From the NCBI RefSeq assembly GCF_001922345.1, contig NZ_CP018811.1:3286001-3350000 (forward strand): a DNA stretch of 64,000 bases. The letters run 5' to 3'. The stretch's first letter is position 1; every line of letters begins with the position of its first letter. This document shows positions 37,584 to 47,501 of the stretch, one piece after another. Made by a program: the position numbers and the translations under genes. The notes under the pieces were generated by a model, which worked only from the letters and a program-made list of their open reading frames with translations, made no database searches and was not told where the DNA came from. The DNA comes from Paraburkholderia sp. SOS3 (lineage in GTDB: Bacteria > Pseudomonadota > Gammaproteobacteria > Burkholderiales > Burkholderiaceae).

Positions 37584-38012
37584 AACGTGCTGGGGACGGG
37601 TTCCGGGCATGGTTCCGACGCCTTGTTCAAGGTTTGTCGGCGTCGTGAATCGGGGGTTTCCTGAACCGCCGATTATACGGGATCGGCGAGCGCACGCGAC
37701 GGCGCATCGCCCGCCGCGCGCGGCGCTGGCCGAACGGCCAGGGCAATCGGCCGCAAGTCGCGCCTGGCGCGGCCTGCACTCGCGTATCCGTAGCCGGCGT
37801 CACGGTAGTAAAGCGCGCCGGTAACCGGCGACCCGGTGGTCTGCGCGCTTCGCGCGGCGCCGCGTCGGTATGTGCGTTTTACCTATGCCGTTTGGCCGAA
37901 TAGGCCCGCGCGCCGCGATCGCTTAAGATGCGTGACGTCGCTGGAATCCGCTTGCAATTCTGAAGGGGCGCGCCGCCGCGCCGCTCGCATGTCGAGGAGA
38001 CATTAACCGAAC
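37584..38012. other. Divergent alaS/CoA-transferase intergenic region with palindromes
   Basis: 429 bases without a gene. It contains CTGGCCG-AA-CGGCCAG (37726-37741), CGCCGGT-A-ACCGGCG (37816-37830) and TTGGCCGAATAGGCC (37889-37903). The first and third resemble the element upstream of valS. I could not place promoters with confidence. Confidence 0.55.
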
Positions 38013-39233
38013 ATGGGCGCTCTCAGCCATATCCGCGTGCTGGACCTCAGCCGCGTGCTTGCCGGTCCGTGGTGCGGACAAACGCTCGCCGATTTCGGCG
38101 CCGACGTGATCAAGATCGAGCGTCCCGGCGCCGGCGACGATACGCGCCATTGGGGCCCGCCGTACCTGAAGTCGCCCGACGGCGCCGATACGCGCGAGGC
38201 AGCGTATTACCTCGCGGCAAACCGCAACAAGCGGTCGGTCACGGTCGATATCGCTACGGCCGAAGGCCAGCGCATCGTGCGCGAGCTTGCTGCGACGTGC
38301 GACGTCGTGCTGGAAAACTACAAGGTCGGGCAGCTCAAGCGCTACGGCCTCGACTATGAATCGCTGCGCGCGGTGAAACCGGACCTGATCTACTGCTCCG
38401 TGACGGGCTTCGGGCAAACCGGTCCGTACGCGCAGCGCGCCGGCTACGACTTCATCGTGCAGGGCCTCGGCGGTTTCATGAGCATCACCGGCGAGCGCGA
38501 CGGCGAACCCGGCGGCGGCCCGCAAAAGGCCGGCGTCGCGATCGCCGACCTGATGACGGGCATGTATGCGACGGTCGCCGTGCTCACCGCGCTAGCGCAT
38601 CGCGATCGCACCGGCGCCGGGCAGTACATCGACATGGCGCTGCTCGACGTGCAGGTCGCGATGCTCGCCAACATGAACTCGAATTTCCTTGCGAGCGGTA
38701 CGCCGCCCGCGCGCTGGGGCAACGCGCACCCGAACATCGTTCCATATCAGACGTTCCAGACGAGCGACGGATGGATCATCGTCGCGGTCGGCAACGACGG
38801 GCAGTTCCGCAAGTTCGTCGAAGCCGGCGGGCATGCAGCGCTTGCCGACGACGAGCGCTTCGCGACCAATCCGGCGCGCGTGCGCAACCGCGAAACGCTG
38901 GTGCCGCTGCTTGCCGCGATGGTGCGCGAACGCAGCAAGCGAGCATGGATCGATGCGCTCGAAGCTGCGCAGGTGCCGTGCGGGCCGATCAACGATCTGC
39001 GCGAGGTGTTCGATAACGAACAGGTGATCGCGCGCGGCATGCAGGTGGACCTGCCGCATCCGTCGGGCGGCACGGTGAAGCTCGTGCGCAATCCGATCAG
39101 GATGACGGAAACGCCGCCGCAAGCGGCCGCGCATCCGCCCACTCTGGGCGAGCACACCGAGGAGGTGCTGCGCAGCGTGCTCGGCTACGACGATGCACGG
39201 ATCGCCGCATTGCGCGCGCAACAGGTGGTGTAA
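38013..39233 (+). CDS. Class III CoA-transferase (CaiB/BaiF family)
   Basis: Transfers CoA between carboxylic acids. The 406 residues begin with the family pattern LDLSRVLAGPWCGQTLADFGADVIKIE. The catalytic aspartate is in VAIADLMTGMYA (residue 179), and LNPAR-like contacts follow. Length and motifs fit formyl-CoA and related transferases, but the acids used cannot be told. GAGGAGA lies before the ATG. No partner lyase or dehydrogenase is adjacent. Confidence 0.9.
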   Translation: MGALSHIRVLDLSRVLAGPWCGQTLADFGADVIKIERPGAGDDTRHWGPPYLKSPDGADTREAAYYLAANRNKRSVTVDIATAEGQRIVRELAATCDVVLENYKVGQLKRYGLDYESLRAVKPDLIYCSVTGFGQTGPYAQRAGYDFIVQGLGGFMSITGERDGEPGGGPQKAGVAIADLMTGMYATVAVLTALAHRDRTGAGQYIDMALLDVQVAMLANMNSNFLASGTPPARWGNAHPNIVPYQTFQTSDGWIIVAVGNDGQFRKFVEAGGHAALADDERFATNPARVRNRETLVPLLAAMVRERSKRAWIDALEAAQVPCGPINDLREVFDNEQVIARGMQVDLPHPSGGTVKLVRNPIRMTETPPQAAAHPPTLGEHTEEVLRSVLGYDDARIAALRAQQVV

Positions 39234-39312
39234 CCGGCGGTGCGACTTTCCGGAGGGCTGACTTCGTGCAGGCGACCGATTGCCCGCGCAGGTGCCGGTC
39301 GCGGCTCCGGCG

Positions 39313-39360
39313 CTGATGCCGAGGCTGATGCCGACACTGATACCGAGGCTGAAACCGATG
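39313..39360. repeat. 12-bp tandem repeat (four units) after the CoA-transferase gene
   Basis: Units ctgatgccgagg, ctgatgccgaca, ctgataccgagg and ctgaaaccgatg, then a decayed ccgatgcgccct, lie between two converging genes. No convincing gene uses it. Confidence 0.85.
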
Positions 39361-39405
39361 CCGATGCGCCCTTGAGGCAACCAGGTTCAGCGATCGGCGT
39401 CGCGT

Positions 39406-39969
39406 TCAGGCAAACGACTTGAGCCAACCCAACCCGTCCTGCCAGTCGCCAAGGCCGCTATCCGCGTTGATATGACCGCGTGCGCCGATGCTGATCCAGC
39501 GGCTGCCCCACGCGGCCGCGCACGTGTGTGAGAACGGCACGCCACCGTAGGGGTCGTCGGTGCTGGCAACGACGATGGTCGGAAACGGCAGGCGTTCGTC
39601 GGGAACGGGCGTAAAGCCGTTCGCGGTGGCGGGAAACGCGCGGCCCGCCGGATCCGGCACGGCCACGAGCAGCGCGCCGGCCACCTTGTCGCGCTGCGCG
39701 GGCGCGGCATAGCGGGTCGCCCACCACGCAACAGTGAGGCAGCCGAGGCTGTGCGCGGCAAACACGACCGGTGCGCCTTCCGCCGTTACCGCGGTCACGG
39801 CGGCGTCGAGCGCGTGACACCAGTCGTCGCGCACCGGATGCTCCCAGTCGGGCATGCGCACCCTCGAGAACGACGCGTGCGCAGCCTCCCAGCGGGTTTG
39901 CCAATGCCCGGGGCCGGAGTCCAGATACCCCGGCAGCACCAGTACGTTGGGTTCTTTTTGCAACGCCAT
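39406..39969 (-). CDS. Small serine alpha/beta hydrolase, RBBP9/YdeN type
   Basis: A 187-residue hydrolase. The N-terminal VLVLPGYLDSGPGHWQTRW is characteristic of the RBBP9/YdeN family. The nucleophile elbow is AHSLGCL, the acid lies in ASTDDPYGG, and the histidine in RGHINADSG, so the catalytic triad looks complete. Substrate unknown. The start ATG at 39969 has GGGGA at a good distance. A GTG one codon earlier is also possible. It follows the gamma-glutamyltransferase gene on the same strand by 62 bases. Confidence 0.87.
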   Translation of the reverse strand: MALQKEPNVLVLPGYLDSGPGHWQTRWEAAHASFSRVRMPDWEHPVRDDWCHALDAAVTAVTAEGAPVVFAAHSLGCLTVAWWATRYAAPAQRDKVAGALLVAVPDPAGRAFPATANGFTPVPDERLPFPTIVVASTDDPYGGVPFSHTCAAAWGSRWISIGARGHINADSGLGDWQDGLGWLKSFA

Positions 39970-40031
39970 CACGTCATCCCCGTTTGTCGTTCAAGGTGTC
40001 CGATCGACACCCCACTGCTGCGGATTGCCTG

Positions 40032-42329
40032 CTAAGGAAACACGCGCGCAACACCCGCGCCGCGCGGGTCCGCTGCCGGCTGCGGCGTCGTGCCGTCGAT
40101 CCTGATCATCTGCACGTCGCCGTTGAAGTCCTGTCCTTCCGGCGTGTAACCAAGCCGTTGCAGCTGCTGCGCGAGATCGCCGGCAATCGGGTGGTACGGC
40201 TCCCAGTAAATCGCCTTCGGCGGCAATGCCTGATGATGAAAGCGCATCGCGGCCAGCGCGTTCGTCGGCGGCATGCCAAAGTCGTACAGATCGGTCATCA
40301 CCTGGAAGATCGTCGTAAAAATGCGCGAGCCGCCCGGCGTGCCGATGACCAGCACGACCTTGCCGTCCTTCAGCAAGATCGTCGGCGTCATCGACGACGC
40401 GGGCCTGCGGCCCGGCGCGATCGTGTTCGCCTCGTCCATGCCCGCGCCGGGCTTCGCGACAAAATCGTCCATCGCGTCGTTGAGCAGGAACCCGCCGCCG
40501 TCGACGACGACGCCGGAACCGAACGAACCGTTCAGCGTGTACGTGTTCGACACTGCGTTGCCCCATTTGTCGACGACTGAATAATGCGTCGTCTGAGGCT
40601 TCTCGGTCGGCGGCGCGTCGCCCGAAGCGGCGTTGTTCGACGCCGCGGCGCCGTCAGGCTGCGCCGGCGCAGCGGGCCTCGCTTGAACCGGTTGCGGCTG
40701 AGGCGCGTTTGCCTGCGGTGCGCCCGGTGCGCTCGCAGCGAGCGCATTCGTTGGCCCGGCATTCGCCTGCCCGCCACCCGGCTGACTCGCGTTCCGCTGC
40801 CCTGCGCCAGACGCAGCAGCGCCCGGCTGATTGGTATTCGGCTGACCAGCGTTTGCCGGTCCGGCGCCGGGCTGCCCTGCACCCGCCTGCCCCGCGTCTC
40901 GCTGCGTCGCGTTCGACTGCCCCGGGGCTTGCGGCACGGCGAGTTGCGCTGCGGCGGCCGCCTGACTCGCACCCGCCGGCCCCGCGCCGGCCGGCGCCGC
41001 AGCGCTGGCCTGCACCGCGCTCGCAGCCGCGCCGCTAGCCTGTTGCGCCGCCTGCTGCGCTTGCTCCTGCTCCGCCTTTTCCTGAGCCGCCTTTTCCTGA
41101 GCCGCCTTTTCCTGTTCCGCTTTCTCGCGCGCGGCCTTTTCCTGTTCCGCCTTCTCCCGCGCCGCCTTCTGCTGCGCCCACAGATCCTTCACCTCGCCCG
41201 CACGCTGCGCCAGGTACGCATCGTCGGTGAGCTTGCCGACCGGCACCGGCACCGCGTCCGGATCGGCCGCGTACTTCGTGCGATCCGCGAACACGCGGTC
41301 TTCCATTTGCGCAATCAGCTCGATGTACGGCGCGGAGTTCAGCTCGAGCCCGGCGAACTGCGGCTTCAGATCCGCCTTCATCTTCAGCAGCTGGATCAAT
41401 GCGATGCCGCCCGAGCTCGGCGGCGGCGCCGTCACGATCCGGTAGCCGTTCCAGTCCGCCGCGAGCGGGTCGCGCCAGACCGCCTTGTACTGCCCCAGAT
41501 CGGCCTTTGAAATCATTCCGTGGCCGTACATCTGCTTCTCGATCAGATCGGCGGTCTGCCCTTCGTAGAATTCGCGGCCACCGTCGTCGGCGATCCGTCC
41601 GAGCGTCTGGGCGAGCTCCGGCTGCCGAAACGTCGCACCCGCCTTCAAACCCGCAAAGTACACGTTGAAGTTCGTCTTGCCCGCGAATTTCGCGGCCGCA
41701 TCGTCGCGGCGCTTCTGCAACGACGCGTCGACGACGAAGCCATCGCTCGCGTAGTGGATGGCCGGCGCAAGCACCTGCTTCCACTTCAGTTTGCCGAAGC
41801 GCTTCTGCGCGTCCCACAGGCCTTCGACGGTGCCTGGCACGCCCGCCGCCCGGAAACCGATCGAACTCATGTTCTTGACGACGTTGCCCTTGTCGTCGAT
41901 ATACATATCGCGCGTCGCCCGCTGCGGCGCCTGCGCGCTGTAGTCGAGAAAGTACGGCTTGCCGTCGACCTGCAGTGTCATGAATCCGCCGCCGCCGAGG
42001 TTGCCCGCGTCGGGACGCGTAACGGCGAGCGTAAACGCGATCGCGACCGCCGCGTCGACCGCGTTGCCGCCTTCCGCGAAAATCTGCTGCGCGGTGTCCG
42101 CGCTATAGCGATCGGGTGTCGCGACCGCCGATGCGTCGAACACGGTCCTGGCGGCCGCGGTCTTTGCGCCGGCAGGCATCGCGCCGAGCATGAGCGCGCC
42201 CAGCAGCGCCGCGAGCGCGACCGCATGCAAGGTCTCGCGAGCGGGTTTGCGGCCGGCTGTGTCGATGTCGGCCCTATTGCCTGAAAAGGCGTGACGCGCA
42301 AACCGCGCATCGAGCGTCGTAGGAGGCAT
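40032..42329 (-). CDS. ggt: Gamma-glutamyltransferase with a large low-complexity insertion
   Basis: Periplasmic N-terminal nucleophile enzyme that splits gamma-glutamyl bonds of glutathione. The proenzyme self-cleaves into two subunits. At 765 residues it is about 185 longer than usual. An uncleaved-type signal region lies at about 33-56 (ALLGALMLGAMPAGA). Family motifs include GGNAVDAAVAIAFTL, NLGGGGFMTLQ, PPPSSGGIALIQLL, small-subunit start TTHYSVVD (Thr580 nucleophile), RPASSMTPTI and TPGGSRIFTTI. Residues 387-576 are inserted: KAEQEKAA-type charged helix repeats (387-430), then an Ala/Gly/Gln/Pro/Asn tract, ending just before Thr580. All catalytic elements are intact, so activity is expected. 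Confidence 0.93.
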   Translation of the reverse strand: MPPTTLDARFARHAFSGNRADIDTAGRKPARETLHAVALAALLGALMLGAMPAGAKTAAARTVFDASAVATPDRYSADTAQQIFAEGGNAVDAAVAIAFTLAVTRPDAGNLGGGGFMTLQVDGKPYFLDYSAQAPQRATRDMYIDDKGNVVKNMSSIGFRAAGVPGTVEGLWDAQKRFGKLKWKQVLAPAIHYASDGFVVDASLQKRRDDAAAKFAGKTNFNVYFAGLKAGATFRQPELAQTLGRIADDGGREFYEGQTADLIEKQMYGHGMISKADLGQYKAVWRDPLAADWNGYRIVTAPPPSSGGIALIQLLKMKADLKPQFAGLELNSAPYIELIAQMEDRVFADRTKYAADPDAVPVPVGKLTDDAYLAQRAGEVKDLWAQQKAAREKAEQEKAAREKAEQEKAAQEKAAQEKAEQEQAQQAAQQASGAAASAVQASAAAPAGAGPAGASQAAAAAQLAVPQAPGQSNATQRDAGQAGAGQPGAGPANAGQPNTNQPGAAASGAGQRNASQPGGGQANAGPTNALAASAPGAPQANAPQPQPVQARPAAPAQPDGAAASNNAASGDAPPTEKPQTTHYSVVDKWGNAVSNTYTLNGSFGSGVVVDGGGFLLNDAMDDFVAKPGAGMDEANTIAPGRRPASSMTPTILLKDGKVVLVIGTPGGSRIFTTIFQVMTDLYDFGMPPTNALAAMRFHHQALPPKAIYWEPYHPIAGDLAQQLQRLGYTPEGQDFNGDVQMIRIDGTTPQPAADPRGAGVARVFP
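40602..41171 (-). repeat. Low-complexity repeat tract inside ggt
   Basis: Encodes residues 387-576. The start repeats a five-residue unit of the type EKA(E/A)Q, and the rest repeats GQPN/AGQ-like words. The reading frame is open throughout, so it is kept as protein. Confidence 0.85.
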
Positions 42330-43103
42330 GCAGGGAACTCCGGAAAAAATGAGTGCCGGCTGGATGCCGGCAAAGCGAACACGGGAAGTGTTGCACACCG
42401 CGCCGGGTGGATGGTCCGTCGGCCCATTGACGCAATGGCACAGGAGCGAGAAGCCCTCGACGCAGAACGCAGCCGAACGCCTGGTCGGCGAAGTCGATCG
42501 CGCATGCGTGCGCCGGCGAGTCCGGTCGCGCGACGCTGCGCGCGTGGTTGCGCGTATTCGTTCACCGGCGAATCCGCTCGCGCATCCCGTTCGCGCATCT
42601 GCCCGCGCCTGTTTCGAACCATCTGTTCGTGCGCATTGTCCGCGCCGCTATTCGGGTCCGCCGTTGTTCGCGTCGCCACTCGCGCCGCTTTCCGCGCCGA
42701 TTTCCGCGCCGTTTTTCGCTTTGCGACCCGCGAAGATAGCGTGCCGTGCGAAACATCCGAACCGCCACAGCGAAGCACCGGCGAACCTGGCGAAGCGCAA
42801 ACATCGCGCCCCGCGCAGCCCGGACGATCGTTTGGCGCCCAGAACCCACTTCGCCGTTGGCGGCATGCTACCGGCGCCGGCGCTCGCGGTCCAAACCGAT
42901 TTACGTCCTGTTACAGCGCCTTTCGGATCGCCTCGAACCCGGGCGCCCACCCCGTCTCGTACCGCGCCTCCGTGCACCGCCGCGCTACGTGCCGCGTGCG
43001 CCGGACCGCGGCCGCGTCAAAGCGCTGTACCTCGCAATGCCGTCAGGTAGAATTGTCGGATTAGAGGGAGCAGCGCGCGCCCTCGTCACCTTCTCCCATT
43101 CGC
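42330..43103. other. 774-base region between ggt and glnS with 12-bp repeats
   Basis: No convincing gene. Open frames occur on both strands, but their products are Arg-rich and show no family. Units cgtcgccactcg, cgccgctttccg, cgccgatttccg and cgccgtttttcg form a 12-bp array at 42671-42718. It should contain promoters for both divergent genes. I could not place them. Confidence 0.6.
42671..42718. repeat. 12-bp tandem repeat (four units) upstream of glnS
   Basis: Four head-to-tail units with the shared pattern CGCCG...TTCCG. It is the fourth 12-bp array in the window. Confidence 0.7.
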
Positions 43104-44837
<1,734 letters not shown>

Positions 44838-44848
44838 CGCAGACAAGC

Positions 44849-44892
44849 GGTTTATCGCGGGTTTATCGCGGGTTTATCGCGGGTTGATCACC
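44849..44892. repeat. 11-bp tandem repeat after glnS
   Basis: Three exact copies of GGTTTATCGCG (44849-44859, 44860-44870, 44871-44881) and a decayed fourth copy (44882-44892). They begin 12 bases after the glnS stop. The 11-bp period is about one helical turn. Confidence 0.9.
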
Positions 44893-44958
44893 GATAACAA
44901 CGGTCCTTCGAAGGAGACAGAGAGGCCGGAAGAAACGCCGGCCCGGGGGAAACGATTG

Positions 44959-45963
44959 ATGAACGCTGTTGTACGTCGAGACTCGCGTGTCGCACTTGCC
45001 GCGATCGCATTGCCTGTTGTCGAGAACTTCGTCAGGTTCGTGAAGTTCGCGACCTTTACCGCATCGATCGCGACATGCGCGGCTGCGTACGCATCCGCAC
45101 CGGATGCCGCCTCGGCCGTATCGGGGCCGCGTTCGGAAGAACTCAGCGGCACGCTCAAAAAGATTCGCGACGAAGGCGTTGTCGTGCTGGGCGTGCGCGA
45201 AGCGTCGATTCCATTTTCGTACTCGGACGGCGGCCGCACGGTCGGCTATTCGCAGACAATCGCGCTCGCCGTTGTCGACCAGATTCGCAAGACGCTGGGC
45301 CTGCCGAATCTGCGCGTGCGCGAAGTTTCGATTACGTCGGCCAACCGCTTCCTGATGCTCGTCAACAATCAGATCGACTTCGAGTGCGGCTCGACCACGC
45401 ACACGCGCGATCGCGAAAACGTCGCCGCATTCTCGAACAGCTTCTTTCAGTACGCGGTGCGAATGCTCGCCCGCAAGAACTCGGGTATCACCGACTTCGC
45501 CGACCTCGCGGGCAAGCCGGTCGTCACGACTGCGGGCACGTCCGACGAGCGGCTCGTGCGGCAACTGAACAGCGAGAAGCAGTTGAACATGCGCATCGCG
45601 AGCGTGAAGGACCACTCTGACGCATTCGCCGCCGTCAAGTCGGACCGCGCGGTCGCATTCGTGATGGACGAGCCGATTCTGTACGGCTTCCGCGCGAGCG
45701 ACCCGCGCCCCGACGACTTCATCGTGACCGGCACGCCGCTTGGCTACGAGACCTATGCATGCATGTTCCGCAAGGGCGACGAGCCGTTTCGCGACCTCGT
45801 CAACGGCGTGATCTCGCAGATGCAGACATCGGGTGAAGCGGAGCGGCTCTACAACGTGTGGTTCACGCAGCCGATCCCGCCGCACGGAATCAACCTGAAT
45901 TACCCGCTATCGCAGGAAATGCGCGCGTTGTTCGCGCATCCGAACGACAAGGCGCTGGACTGA
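44959..45963 (+). CDS. Amino-acid ABC transporter substrate-binding protein (GltI-like)
   Basis: Periplasmic binding protein of 334 residues, solute-binding family 3. A long signal region is followed by a likely cleavage near residue 45 (AYA). The mature part has GTLKKIRDEGVVVLGVREASIPFSY, DFECGSTTHTRDRE and AFVMDEPILYG, resembling the glutamate/aspartate GltI branch. The start at 44959 has GGGGGA upstream. Permease and ATPase genes are absent here, so it is an orphan component. The Nudix gene converges on it. Confidence 0.9.
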   Translation: MNAVVRRDSRVALAAIALPVVENFVRFVKFATFTASIATCAAAYASAPDAASAVSGPRSEELSGTLKKIRDEGVVVLGVREASIPFSYSDGGRTVGYSQTIALAVVDQIRKTLGLPNLRVREVSITSANRFLMLVNNQIDFECGSTTHTRDRENVAAFSNSFFQYAVRMLARKNSGITDFADLAGKPVVTTAGTSDERLVRQLNSEKQLNMRIASVKDHSDAFAAVKSDRAVAFVMDEPILYGFRASDPRPDDFIVTGTPLGYETYACMFRKGDEPFRDLVNGVISQMQTSGEAERLYNVWFTQPIPPHGINLNYPLSQEMRALFAHPNDKALD

Positions 45964-46025
45964 GCGGTGAACTCTCGAACGGCACGCGCGAAGACCGCCG
46001 CCGCACCAGGGGCGGCGCAGCGTCG

Positions 46026-46475
46026 TTACAGCGACTGATGCAGTTCCGCAAGCGATAACGTCGTCTGAAACAGCCGTGTCAAACTTCGGCTTGCATACCG
46101 CTCGACTTCGTCGGGCCGGCACCAGCGGTATGCGTCCATCTCGGGAATCATCACGCCGTCCGAACGTCGCGGAAACAGCGACGTGCAGTTGCACGGCGTC
46201 AGGTCGAGTTCGTTCGGGCGCGCCCGCGCGGCAAACAGATGCAAGTCTTTATCGCGCCGGTAGACGAAGCGGCCAAGATCCTTGAGTCGCTCGACGCCGA
46301 GCGTGATGCCGGTCTCCTCCACCAGTTCGCGCAATGCCGTGACCGCGGGCGCTTCACCGGCTTCGCCGTGCCCTTTCGGAATATCCCAATGATTGGTGCC
46401 GGTCGCATGCGCGAGCAGCACGCGGCCATCGGGCGTGAGCAGCACGACGCCGCATGAAACGATGCGTTCGCTCAA
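46026..46475 (-). CDS. Nudix hydrolase (MutT-like)
   Basis: A 149-residue hydrolase with the Nudix box GHGEAGEAPAVTALRELVEE, preceded by the N-terminal CGVVLLTPDGRVLLAHATG and HWDIPKG. The substrate may be a dinucleoside polyphosphate or damaged nucleotide. Its ATG overlaps the stop of the upstream surface-antigen-like gene (ATGA), so the two are translated together. Confidence 0.88.
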   Translation of the reverse strand: MSERIVSCGVVLLTPDGRVLLAHATGTNHWDIPKGHGEAGEAPAVTALRELVEETGITLGVERLKDLGRFVYRRDKDLHLFAARARPNELDLTPCNCTSLFPRRSDGVMIPEMDAYRWCRPDEVERYASRSLTRLFQTTLSLAELHQSL

Positions 46476-46891
46476 TGCTTCTTCTGCAGGATCCAGCGGC
46501 CGCTGTTGCCCTGACGGCAGTAGCGCGGCCCCAGATTCACCGACTGCCCTTTCGCGTTGAGCACCACGCGCACCGTACGGCAGGTGTTCGCGCCGTCTTT
46601 CGCGGTATCGACGGGCGTCAGTTGCGCATCGATTTTCACGCCGTTGCCGGTGCCCTCGTTATTCCACGTAGTCGATTCGCCGTCCGCCTTGTTGCTGAGC
46701 ACCTTGTCCGCGGCCGAGCGCAGCGAATCGATATCGCGCTGCTTCATGTAGCTGATCGGCGTGTCGTTCAGAAAGCCGAGGTTCGCCGCGTGCGCGGCAA
46801 GCGAGCCCGCGACGAGCACAGCGCCGATCGTCAGACGGCTCAGCAAACGGGAATGACGCAGTTGACGTGAAGTCCGGTTTTGGATCGGCAT
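46472..46891 (-). CDS. Exported protein with a surface-antigen-like domain
   Basis: A 139-residue protein with a signal peptide cleaved near AHA (residues 33-35). The mature part has NDTPISYMKQRDIDSLRSAAD and a Trp/Asn/Gly region (TTWNNEGTGNGVKI) ending with two cysteines in NTCRTVRVVL and PRYCRQGNSGRW. This pattern resembles the RT0821/Lpp0805 17-kDa antigen domain. It is coupled to a Nudix hydrolase by a stop-start overlap. Function unknown. Confidence 0.75.
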   Translation of the reverse strand: MPIQNRTSRQLRHSRLLSRLTIGAVLVAGSLAAHAANLGFLNDTPISYMKQRDIDSLRSAADKVLSNKADGESTTWNNEGTGNGVKIDAQLTPVDTAKDGANTCRTVRVVLNAKGQSVNLGPRYCRQGNSGRWILQKKH

Positions 46892-47501
46892 TTTGCTTGG
46901 ATCTCCGTGGGTGGTCGGGGCGGGTCAGCCTCGGCGAATTGGCCTCAGGAGGCCAAGGCCAATCGATCGGGCGGCCCGATGATCGGCGTGTCTCGATCTG
47001 GACCTGAAAAGAATAGCACGCGCGCGTGGCGGCCGATCTCACAAAGCGCGCGACATCGTGCTTCGCCGCGTGGCGCCACGGCGTCATCGACCGATGCGAC
47101 TCCGCGCGCGTGGATTCGAAGGTGCGCGAGCCGTCGATCACCGTCCGTGAACGTATTGAGGGACGACGACCACGTCGTCGATTACCGGGTCGTCGATTAC
47201 GGGCCGGTCGGGACGCGGGCTCGCGATCGAACGGAGGGTCGGCATGCGGTCGGCCCCGTGCCTTTTGGACTGGTCGCCAAACTGGCATTGACGCTGCACG
47301 GTGGGGCCTTTCTGTGCAATGATCGCGCGTCGCCGGACCAGCGCAAGCGGTTCTTCACCGGCTGCTGCGAACGCATGGCGCTCGACGGCGTCGGCATGTA
47401 CCGCAGCGCGAGGCGAGGCAAGCCAATCGAGTCCGGGATCATCGGATTTCCGATGCCTGAGCCCCGGTTCCCACCCGTCACCGCAATCATGCTCACCGCC
47501 T
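46892..47501. other. Intergenic region with several inverted repeats
   Basis: 610 bases between the antigen-like gene and the Hyi-type gene. Inverted repeats include TTGGCCT-CAGG-AGGCCAA (46939-46956), ATCGGGC-G-GCCCGAT (46967-46981) and GACGACG-ACCA-CGTCGTC (47162-47179). A 15-base repeat, tcgtcgattac(c/g)gg, follows at 47175-47204. Open frames here show no family. I see no RNA gene. Confidence 0.5.

Noticed and set aside
35577..37664. Plus-strand open frame (695 codons) opposite alaS
   Set aside because: Antisense shadow; residues reflect reverse alaS codons.
41978..42778. Minus-strand open frame with a Lys/Arg/Ala-rich start resembling histone H1-like proteins
   Set aside because: Runs into the ggt gene in another frame, derives partly from the 12-bp repeat, and has no ribosome site.
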